This document shows, piece after piece, positions 36,524 to 43,195 of a stretch of 64,000 nucleotides of DNA; position 1 is the stretch's first letter; the number at the start of each line of letters is the position of its first letter. Below the pieces are notes generated by a model. It had not been told where the DNA came from. It searched no databases and saw only the letters and a program-made list of their open reading frames with translations. Made by a program: the position numbers and the translations under genes. The DNA lies in assembly GCF_947491715.1 (NCBI RefSeq), contig NZ_CANLKR010000015.1, forward strand, positions 1 to 64,000, given 5' to 3'. The stretch comes from an uncultured Shewanella sp. (GTDB lineage Bacteria > Pseudomonadota > Gammaproteobacteria > Enterobacterales > Shewanellaceae).

Positions 36524-37219
36524 CTATTTATTACTCTCTAAATAGCCCGCTAATTCGGTTAAATTCGCAAGCTGCTGGTGGGCAACAATCCACTTTGGAA
36601 GGTGCTGTTGCTCGGGCGCGGGGATCGCGATGGTGTGCATGTTGGCAGCGCGGGCGGCGATCAGGCCGTTGAACGAATCTTCAATTGCTAAGCAATGATG
36701 GGGCGAGACGCCTAATGCATCAGCGCAGTTAAGATAGACTTCGGGATGAGGTTTGCCGTGGGCGAGGTGCTCTGCGGACGTTGTCACTTCAAAGTAATGC
36801 GTGATATTAAGCTTCGTGAGTACGGTTTTAATCATAATGGAGGGGGATGAGGTGGCAAGACCGATTTTAAGCCCGTGAGCTTGGCAGTAATCAAGGGCTT
36901 CAATGACACCATGCATAGGCTTTGCATTTTGATTAATAGTGATAATAGCTTGATTGATAATCCGTTCAGCGATGGCGTGATTACTGTTTTCTTCGCTATG
37001 CTTTCCTTTTCTTTGATAGTCTGGCCAAGGATAACGTTTATACCAGTACTCAACCAATTGATCGATCCTCAGCCCCGTAGTTTGTAAAGTGTCTTCATAG
37101 GTGATGGGCAACCCAAGTGCGGTCATGGTATCAAACTCGACTCGTTGCCATAAGGGTTCTGAGTCAATGAGTACACCGTCCATGTCGAAAATAACGGCGT
37201 GAATGTCAGGAAAGGCCAT
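36524..37219 (-). CDS. hxpB: HAD-family hexitol phosphatase (YniC/HxpB-like)
   Basis: This 231-residue cytoplasmic HAD phosphatase resembles E. coli HxpB (YniC), which dephosphorylates 2-deoxyglucose-6-phosphate and hexitol phosphates. HAD motif I is FDMDGVLIDSEPLWQR (nucleophile Asp near residue 12), motif II lies at GLATSS, the motif III Lys at AHGKPHPEVY and motif IV at AIEDSFNGLIAA. The GLRIDQLVEYWYKRYPW segment of the cap domain matches YniC specifically. It is monocistronic. Substrates are inferred from the family. Confidence 0.88.
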   Translation of the reverse strand: MAFPDIHAVIFDMDGVLIDSEPLWQRVEFDTMTALGLPITYEDTLQTTGLRIDQLVEYWYKRYPWPDYQRKGKHSEENSNHAIAERIINQAIITINQNAKPMHGVIEALDYCQAHGLKIGLATSSPSIMIKTVLTKLNITHYFEVTTSAEHLAHGKPHPEVYLNCADALGVSPHHCLAIEDSFNGLIAARAANMHTIAIPAPEQQHLPKWIVAHQQLANLTELAGYLESNK

Positions 37220-37302
37220 AGTAAACCTAAGATAATAATAGACAGATTGTCATCTTAGCCTTGTTGGAATGATTTTTCAGTAAGATTTATGTTAGCCAAG
37301 GA

Positions 37303-37327
37303 TCAGCGCCACTAGAAATGGCGCTGA
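37303..37327. repeat. Hairpin between hxpB and ohr
   Basis: TCAGCGCCA (37303-37311) and TGGCGCTGA (37319-37327) pair perfectly around a 7-nt loop. It lies 64 bp past the ohr stop codon and may help end ohr transcription, but no T tract follows on the minus strand. Confidence 0.5.
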
Positions 37328-37390
37328 GGGGCTCTATAAAAATCGCTTTTCGCTCTAAAAAAACTTTTCACAAATATAATCGAATATCAA

Positions 37391-37813
37391 TTAGATTCTT
37401 TCACCATTCACGGTCAAACCCACATCGATGTTATTGCGGGTGGCATTGGAGTATGGGCATACTTGATGCGCCGTTTTAACCAGCTCTACTGCTTGAGTTT
37501 GCGGTAAATCCAGTGTAACGGCAAGACTTGCCGTTAATGCAAATCCGCCTGTGTCTTTAGCGCCGATGCCGATATCTGCTGTAACCGGTGCTTGGGTTAA
37601 TGGAACCTTAGCTTCTTTGGCTACATGTAAAATAGCATTAGAGAAACAGGCGGCATAACCTGCTGCAAAAAGTTGTTCTGGGTTGTTACCGGCGCCTGAG
37701 CCGCCCATTTCTTTTGGGTAGCTTAATGATAAAGACAGTTGACCATCATTGGTGTTAACTTCGCCATTACGGCCAGCAGATGCGGTTGCGCTTGTTTGGT
37801 ATAACGTTTTCAT
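37391..37813 (-). CDS. ohr: Organic hydroperoxide resistance protein
   Basis: This 140-residue OsmC/Ohr-family thiol peroxidase reduces organic hydroperoxides, usually with lipoyl proteins as reductant. The redox-active cysteines are in YAACFSNAI and HQVCPYSNATR; the family's start (MKTLYQTSATASAGRNG) fixes the ATG at 37813, with an in-frame ATG 8 codons upstream being less likely. Two copies of GTTGTGCACAATTTA lie upstream and look like OhrR-type repressor boxes, so induction by peroxides is expected. No ohrR gene is adjacent, so the regulator must be elsewhere. Confidence 0.95.
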   Translation of the reverse strand: MKTLYQTSATASAGRNGEVNTNDGQLSLSLSYPKEMGGSGAGNNPEQLFAAGYAACFSNAILHVAKEAKVPLTQAPVTADIGIGAKDTGGFALTASLAVTLDLPQTQAVELVKTAHQVCPYSNATRNNIDVGLTVNGERI

Positions 37814-37873
37814 AATCGGAGCCTTAAAAGTTATCAATTTTTGGTGTGCTCAACAATGTAAATTGATATTTAA

Positions 37874-37888
37874 GTTGTGCACAATTTA
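37874..37888. promoter_or_regulatory. OhrR-like box 1
   Basis: GTTGTGCACAATTTA carries the perfect palindrome TTGTGCACAA, 61 bp upstream of the ohr start codon. A second identical 15-mer lies 58 bp away. Such palindromes near ohr genes are often MarR-type OhrR sites; assignment is inferred from context. Confidence 0.55.
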
Positions 37889-37931
37889 TCTTGTGTTCAC
37901 TATAGCGCTGCTAACGGATATTTGCAACTAG

Positions 37932-37946
37932 GTTGTGCACAATTTA
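37932..37946. promoter_or_regulatory. OhrR-like box 2
   Basis: This is an exact second copy of GTTGTGCACAATTTA, between ohr and the end of the lipoxygenase gene. Two copies in the same orientation at 58 bp suggest cooperative repression. Confidence 0.5.
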
Positions 37947-38034
37947 ATTTTTAAAAAAGGTAATAGATGGCATATAGCAATATGAAGTTTATATAATAAA
38001 TTGTTTTATATGGTTTTTTGTTTTTTGCGAGAGT

Positions 38035-39987
38035 TTAAATATTTATGCTGCATGGGATAGTGCTAGGTAATAAATAATCATAAGGTTCACCGTCAGGATT
38101 ATATGATTGACGAGCAATAATTGCAGTCTTTATATCGTTTTCAATGCGCAGCAATTGATTTTGAAATTGGGTTAAAGGCCCATTGGCTTCGGTGACTTTT
38201 TTGTCTTTAAACCAAGGCTTGTAGGGAAAATGGTTGTCTTTGTATTCCCCCAGTTTTCGATAGTGGATAGAGCCCAATAGGGTTAACATCACTTGTTGTT
38301 CCAGTGCGATAACAATGGGCGGAAGGGTCTTTAACCAAGCGGCTTCATCATTCCTTGATTTGGGGCGCTTATCCCATATAGCCCCTGTCATAATAGGTGA
38401 AAATGACATTAAATTACGCTGAGGAAAGTTAATGGCAGCATGTTGCGCGCTGGTGGTGAAAATGATCATGGTTAATACTTCAGAAAGAATATGACGGCTG
38501 GTTAAGGTAGGAATATTATGGATTTTTCCTAATGAATGCACTTCGTTGTGCCAAGCTTGTATTTCATTATCTGTGATGACCTCATCATCACTCTCATAAT
38601 ATAGGTACACATAATTTTCACTCCATTGAGCAATGGCATGCCAAACTTTAAGCCCATCATCTCGATAGGGAAAATAAGGCAGAATTTGTGGATCAAACAC
38701 GCCGCGGCGACTTAATTCATTTGGTAAGTAAGATCCTGAAAAATCAAATGATAACCGACTTTTTACAGCGGCTTGTTGCGAAGCGGTTATTTGGCCTGCA
38801 AAAATATTGGCGATAGGACCATGAGCGGCAATTAAATTGGATTCTAATTCAGAGTTTATAAATAAAGTGCCTTCAAAATGAGGCAGTAATAAACGGTTAA
38901 TGGGGTGGCAGTGGGGTAATTGCCTATGTGTTGCAATGGCGAAGGCTTCTGCAATGAGGTGGGTTCGCCCAAAATGGACGATTAATTCATGATAGTTTGC
39001 GTCAGCATAATTGACACTGTTTTTGGCATATTGCCAAAGGTAATCGGTTTCATCATGGCAAGGAGGAGTGAATATAGGGCTGATGGCTGGATCTTGTGTT
39101 AACTGAATGGCAATGGGCATAAAGTGGTGTCTGTTTGCATTTAACAGGAAGGCGGCAATGGGGGCGTTGAGGTTTTTTTTACGATGTTGAAAAATGCCAG
39201 TTTGCTCTGTGAGGCTGGTGAGTGATTTGTAATCGCTAATAAAAATACGCTGATCTTGTAGTGCCTTATCTAGGTTATCATGGCCAATAAATAAGTGCTT
39301 AACCATGTCATTAGTCAGCGGAAAGTGTGAGGGAAGTTGTGTGATATTTTTCAGTAGCATAGGATTGGGGCCCGCCAGTCTAAGATTGGCAAAGCTTTGA
39401 TCTTTTTTCATTTGACTTGCAATTCGCGGCAGCTTTAGAGTTTTAAACAGTTGCTGGTACTGTTCAGTAGACAGGCCTGATTGTGTGTTGTCTTTCTCCA
39501 ATTGATGCAAGATGCGATCAATCTGTTTAATGTTATTTTGTATTTCAGGCCAAGCGATATTTTCAACATCATCCATGAGGCTTTTTCGATCAAATTCAGT
39601 ATGATGGATAAGGTGCATAAAGGTATGCCATAGCGAATGATGATGGGGCGCTTGATGTAACTTTAAGTGCTCGATAATGGGTAACATATTTTGGTGACTG
39701 TCTTTTAAGGCGGCTAAATCAATATTGGGTGTGACCTTGAGCGGGAAATCTTCCATCACCACCAAAAAGTTATTGATGATTTCAGATAATGTAATACAAA
39801 TTAAACTCTTCCACTCTTGCGTGGGCAGTTCTTCTTCATCAAGCTGGCTCACCAATGGCACACCCATTAAATTGGCCGAATGCATATTCCACTGATAGCA
39901 CTTTCTTTGTTGTTCCAGAAAGTGGTTGCGTTCATGTTTTTGCGCCGTAGAAGCATGTTGAGGCAAAATGGGAGTGTGACTGTCCAT
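38035..39987 (-). CDS. Bacterial lipoxygenase-family protein
   Basis: This 650-residue protein carries the lipoxygenase iron-binding pattern. The first histidines lie in VHFGRTHLIAEAFAIATHRQ (near residue 340), followed by the conserved LPHCHPINRLLLPHF. Another lies in SRHILSEV and the next in SAQHAAINFPQ (about residues 495-520). The chain ends in SINI, the terminal isoleucine supplying the last iron ligand. Lipoxygenases insert oxygen into polyunsaturated fatty acids to form lipid hydroperoxides. No signal peptide is evident, so it is probably cytoplasmic or released by other means. It lies next to ohr, which detoxifies organic hydroperoxides, a suggestive pairing, though they are separate transcripts. 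Confidence 0.85.
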   Translation of the reverse strand: MDSHTPILPQHASTAQKHERNHFLEQQRKCYQWNMHSANLMGVPLVSQLDEEELPTQEWKSLICITLSEIINNFLVVMEDFPLKVTPNIDLAALKDSHQNMLPIIEHLKLHQAPHHHSLWHTFMHLIHHTEFDRKSLMDDVENIAWPEIQNNIKQIDRILHQLEKDNTQSGLSTEQYQQLFKTLKLPRIASQMKKDQSFANLRLAGPNPMLLKNITQLPSHFPLTNDMVKHLFIGHDNLDKALQDQRIFISDYKSLTSLTEQTGIFQHRKKNLNAPIAAFLLNANRHHFMPIAIQLTQDPAISPIFTPPCHDETDYLWQYAKNSVNYADANYHELIVHFGRTHLIAEAFAIATHRQLPHCHPINRLLLPHFEGTLFINSELESNLIAAHGPIANIFAGQITASQQAAVKSRLSFDFSGSYLPNELSRRGVFDPQILPYFPYRDDGLKVWHAIAQWSENYVYLYYESDDEVITDNEIQAWHNEVHSLGKIHNIPTLTSRHILSEVLTMIIFTTSAQHAAINFPQRNLMSFSPIMTGAIWDKRPKSRNDEAAWLKTLPPIVIALEQQVMLTLLGSIHYRKLGEYKDNHFPYKPWFKDKKVTEANGPLTQFQNQLLRIENDIKTAIIARQSYNPDGEPYDYLLPSTIPCSINI

Positions 39988-40138
39988 GGTGCTTGATCTT
40001 TATGTGTTAGACCTATTATTAAAGTAAAGGTCTATACCCGCAATAATTCAAGATGCTTGTTTTTTGTGCGCATCGAAGTGTGTGATCCAAGGCGCATCTT
40101 TATGGCTATTGAGTGACATTGTTATCACACGGTAATGA

Positions 40139-40633
40139 TTAGGTTTTTAAAACAGACAGTAATTCGAGTAATTTGACATCGAATTCATTTTTAACTGTTT
40201 TACTCACTGCATGGCTCGTGTATTCAAAGATAAAGTGTTTGGCTTGCAATGTTTCAATCAGTGATTGGTAATGTTGCACCGATTTAGCCGCAAAGGTGAG
40301 AAAATAATCCACTTCACCTAATACCGCTTTAATTTCGACGACTTCCGGCATAGCCAGTATGGTCTCTAAAAAACGGGCTCTTTCTGTGGGGAAAAAATCA
40401 ATAAAGGCAAACTCAACAATAAAATAATTAATCTCAGCTAAGCGGTCATAGTCGATTTGGGCATGATAGGATTTAATAAAGCCTTTATCTTCTAATTTCT
40501 TTTGTCTTTGAGAGCAAGGGGTATCAGATAGACCAACGGCATCGGCCAGCTTGACTTTTGTCATTCTACCCTCTTGTTTTAACTCAGATAATATTTTTAG
40601 ATCGTATCGATCCAGTTTGGCTTTTTTGACCAT
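40139..40633 (-). CDS. Lrp/AsnC-family transcription regulator
   Basis: This 164-residue protein has an N-terminal winged helix-turn-helix (LDRYDLKILSELKQEGRM, then ADAVGLSDTPCSQRQKKLE) and a C-terminal RAM/AsnC ligand-binding domain (AVLGEVDYFLTF). The conserved start of family members is kept. It is transcribed divergently from the dgcA-dgcN-type genes with about 200 bp between. Local regulation of the D-glutamate module in response to an amino acid is likely (inference). Palindromes in the shared region are possible targets. Confidence 0.88.
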   Translation of the reverse strand: MVKKAKLDRYDLKILSELKQEGRMTKVKLADAVGLSDTPCSQRQKKLEDKGFIKSYHAQIDYDRLAEINYFIVEFAFIDFFPTERARFLETILAMPEVVEIKAVLGEVDYFLTFAAKSVQHYQSLIETLQAKHFIFEYTSHAVSKTVKNEFDVKLLELLSVLKT

Positions 40634-40698
40634 AAGGCGATATGTGCTCTCTTTTTATGTGCTAATCATTTGTTCTATTTGCTTTTATTGTTTAAAGC

Positions 40699-40713
40699 AA
40701 GGGAAATTCCCTT
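40699..40713. promoter_or_regulatory. Palindrome in the lrp/dgcA divergent region
   Basis: AAGGGAAATTCCCTT is a perfect inverted repeat of 7 bp around one base, 66 bp before the Lrp-type gene. It may be bound by that regulator. Confidence 0.4.
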
Positions 40714-40807
40714 TATTTTTACAAAAAAGTGCGGGAATACCTAGAATATAAGTGTCAGTTTGTGGATTTCATAATAGGCTCTCTTGCTAACATCTGTGTT
40801 GTATTCA

Positions 40808-40819
40808 ACCCAGCTGGGT
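40808..40819. promoter_or_regulatory. Palindrome just before the dgcA ribosome-binding site
   Basis: ACCCAGCTGGGT is a perfect 12-bp palindrome, 17 bp before the ATG and directly upstream of the AGAAGGA ribosome-binding site. A protein bound here would block transcription or affect initiation. Confidence 0.4.
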
Positions 40820-40836
40820 GTCGACTAGAAGGAAAT

Positions 40837-41832
40837 ATGATTGTGCAATTACAAATGTATTCTGAAAAATGGGCGCTAGATACGCCATTTGTTATCTCTC
40901 GTGAAAGTACCACTTGTCAAGAAGTCTTAGTGGTTGAGGCGTCTGATGGGCAGTTAACGGGCTTTGGTGAGTCCTCTCCTACTGCGCGGTATGGTGAGTC
41001 CGTTAAGTCAGTGATGTCACAATTTGCAGCAGTACAGAAAAGGCTTAAAGATGATCCTCAATTGATGTTGACACCTCAGAGTTTACAAACGCTATTGAGG
41101 CCAGGTGCTGCTCGTAATGCGATTGATTGCGCGTTATGGGATTTAATCAGTAAACAACAAAATAAACCTGTTTGGCAACAATTTGAAATGGCTGAGCCTA
41201 AGCCAGTAGACACAGTCTTTACAATTAGTTTAGGCAGGCCTGAAGACATGGCTTTTGCGGCTAAAAAAGTGCAAGGGCATGCGGTGCTAAAGCTAAAATT
41301 TGGGGGCAAAGGGGACGTGGAAAGGATCAGCGCTATTCGGGATGCATTGCCTGATCAACGTTTAATCATCGATGCCAATGAAGCTTGGGCGCAAAGTGAT
41401 TTAGAGCAGTTTCTGGATGTGATGTACCAACATAATGTGGAAATGGTCGAGCAGCCATTACCTGCAGGGCAAGATGAGATTTTAGCAAGCATTGAGCACC
41501 CTATGACAATATGCGCTGACGAGTCATGCCATACCAGTCGTGATCTTGATGCCCTTGTGGGGAAGTATGACATGGTGAATATCAAGCTCGATAAAACCGG
41601 TGGTATCACTGAGGCGATGCAGTTACTTCAAAAAGCGAAAGAAATGCATTTTGAAGTCATGGTGGGCTGTATGGTTGGGACTTCGCTGGCGATGGCGCCA
41701 GGCTTGTTGATCGCTCAACATACCAAATATGTCGATCTTGATGGTCCTTTATTGATGGGACAAGATCGTGACAATGCATTGAAATATGCAGAAGGCTTAG
41801 TGTATCCCTCTCACCAAGGGTTATGGGGTTAA
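40837..41832 (+). CDS. dgcA: Enolase-superfamily racemase, N-acetyl-D-glutamate racemase type
   Basis: This 331-residue enzyme of the muconate-lactonizing subgroup resembles dipeptide epimerases. The catalytic lysine pair is at AVLKLKFGG. Metal ligands lie in IDANEAW, MVEQPLP and ICADESC, and the opposite-face lysine in VNIKLDKTGG. Dipeptide epimerases act on L-Ala-D/L-Glu. When the gene is followed by a DUF1611 gene, as here, the pair matches DgcA and DgcN of the D-glutamate catabolic route of marine proteobacteria. In that route DgcA racemises N-acetyl-D-glutamate. ATG 40837 is chosen for its AGAAGGA site and fit to the family; an upstream reading frame extension has no support. Confidence 0.8.
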   Translation: MIVQLQMYSEKWALDTPFVISRESTTCQEVLVVEASDGQLTGFGESSPTARYGESVKSVMSQFAAVQKRLKDDPQLMLTPQSLQTLLRPGAARNAIDCALWDLISKQQNKPVWQQFEMAEPKPVDTVFTISLGRPEDMAFAAKKVQGHAVLKLKFGGKGDVERISAIRDALPDQRLIIDANEAWAQSDLEQFLDVMYQHNVEMVEQPLPAGQDEILASIEHPMTICADESCHTSRDLDALVGKYDMVNIKLDKTGGITEAMQLLQKAKEMHFEVMVGCMVGTSLAMAPGLLIAQHTKYVDLDGPLLMGQDRDNALKYAEGLVYPSHQGLWG

Positions 41833-41869
41833 ATTTAAAGAGTCTAGCTTAGCATTTGAGGAAAGCAGT

Positions 41870-42865
41870 ATGAATATCAAGAAACCTTATTTACTTTTTT
41901 TAGGTGACAGTGAGTTTGCTAAAACGGCCCAAGGCATTTGTCATTGGCGGCCCCAAGATTGTGTTGCACAATTTCGTTTAACAGGCTGTCAGGTGGATTT
42001 GGGCTTGCCCGAAGTGTCTATGCAAGAGGCGGCAGAAAGAGGGGCTAAGACGTTAGTGATTGGTGTTGCTCCTCATGGTGGATTGTTGAAAGAAAGCTGG
42101 TTACCCCATTTAAAAGCGGCATTAGAAGCGGGAATGGATATTGCGGGGGGGTTACATACCAAAGTGGCCGATATTGATGTGCTGCGAACCACTGCAAATA
42201 AGCATGGCCGCCAAATCATCGATATTCGCCATCCCAAGACCACCTTTGCTGTTGGTGATGGCGATAAACGCAGCGGAAAACGTTTACTGGCAGTGGGAAC
42301 CGATTGCAATGTCGGCAAGATGTTTACTACTTTAGCCATTGAAAAAGAAATGCATAAGCGAGGCATGGATGCAACGTTTAGAGCCACAGGTCAAACAGGC
42401 ATTTTTATTGCGGGAAAAGGTGCGGCAGTCGATGCGGTGATCTCGGATTTTGTCTCAGGGGCAGCGGAAACCTTATCACCAGATAATCATGAAGCGCATT
42501 GGGATCTCATCGAAGGACAAGGCTCTTTACATAATCCGTCTTATGCGGGAGTGAGTCTTGGATTACTCCATGGAAGTCAGCCCGATGCAATTGTGCTTTG
42601 TCACGACCCACTGCGTGAACATGTGGTGGACTTAGAAAATTATGCTATTCCTCCTTTGTTAGAGGCCATCGATACTGCCTTACGCGCCGCTCGGTTAACC
42701 AACCCCAATGTGCAATGTGTTGGTGTTTGTGTGAATACCTCAAAAATGACAGCAATCGAAGCTGAAGACGTGATTGCAAAGATCAGCCAAGAAGTGAGTC
42801 TACCTTGTGTGGATCCAGTTCGTACGGGAGTGGGGGTTATTGTCGATAAATTGGTGACTCTATAG
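41870..42865 (+). CDS. dgcN: DUF1611 protein, D-glutamate N-acetyltransferase type
   Basis: This 331-residue DUF1611 protein has an N-terminal Rossmann-like domain (residues 1-140) and a P-loop-type C-terminal domain with AVGTDCNVGKMFTTLAIE, then RATGQTGIFIAGKGAAVDAV and IEGQGSLHNPSYAGVSLGLL. The family is annotated in genomes as NAD-dependent epimerase/dehydratase-like, but its DgcN members acetylate D-glutamate using acetyl-CoA, the first step before DgcA. It lies 37 bp after dgcA on the same strand, with an AGGAAAG ribosome-binding site. Further steps (deacetylation to L-glutamate) are not encoded here. Confidence 0.75.
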   Translation: MNIKKPYLLFLGDSEFAKTAQGICHWRPQDCVAQFRLTGCQVDLGLPEVSMQEAAERGAKTLVIGVAPHGGLLKESWLPHLKAALEAGMDIAGGLHTKVADIDVLRTTANKHGRQIIDIRHPKTTFAVGDGDKRSGKRLLAVGTDCNVGKMFTTLAIEKEMHKRGMDATFRATGQTGIFIAGKGAAVDAVISDFVSGAAETLSPDNHEAHWDLIEGQGSLHNPSYAGVSLGLLHGSQPDAIVLCHDPLREHVVDLENYAIPPLLEAIDTALRAARLTNPNVQCVGVCVNTSKMTAIEAEDVIAKISQEVSLPCVDPVRTGVGVIVDKLVTL

Positions 42866-43195
42866 CACCAAATGAATAGTCATAGTAGGGTAAGAGGAAC
42901 GTCTCTTGCCCGCATTAGGTTTCATTGATTGATCATTTCCCCTTCATTTTTTTGTCATTTTTTCCATCTATTTTTGTCATGAATAAATAGCCTTTTGAGT
43001 GAGTGTCTTTTTAAGTTGACTTTGTATAATCAAATTCACTTAATCAGGTTTAAGTAATTTAGTGTTATCTTATGGTGCGTGTTTATGGCGATGTAAGATG
43101 CTGATAAATTAGGGCGTTCTTTAACCTCGTTTGACAATTCAAATCATCATCTTAACTCTTTACTGACGTGAAGAGCCAACAAGGAAGATAACCTT
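42866..43195. other. Intergenic region with PhoB-like site
   Basis: These 330 bp hold no gene. A T-rich segment at 42930-42985 contains repeated TGTCAT-type half-sites, listed separately. A TATAAT hexamer at 43025-43030 could be a promoter -10 element, but no good -35 element is seen at normal spacing. The AAGGAAG at 43181-43187 is the ribosome-binding site of the phosphatase gene. Confidence 0.5.
42942..42959 (+). promoter_or_regulatory. PhoB-box-like sequence upstream of the phosphatase
   Basis: CCTTCATTTTTTTGTCAT has two 7-bp half-sites at 11-bp spacing, matching the Pho box half-site CTGTCAT at 5/7 and 6/7 positions. A further TTGTCAT lies at 42974-42980. The downstream gene is a phosphatase, which fits phosphate-starvation control. 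It is weaker than the site before the PiT operon and in a low-complexity T-rich stretch. Confidence 0.35.

Noticed and set aside
36480..36540. CCCTATTC-like repeated bits before hxpB
   Set aside because: They are short, irregular and low-complexity, so chance composition explains them.
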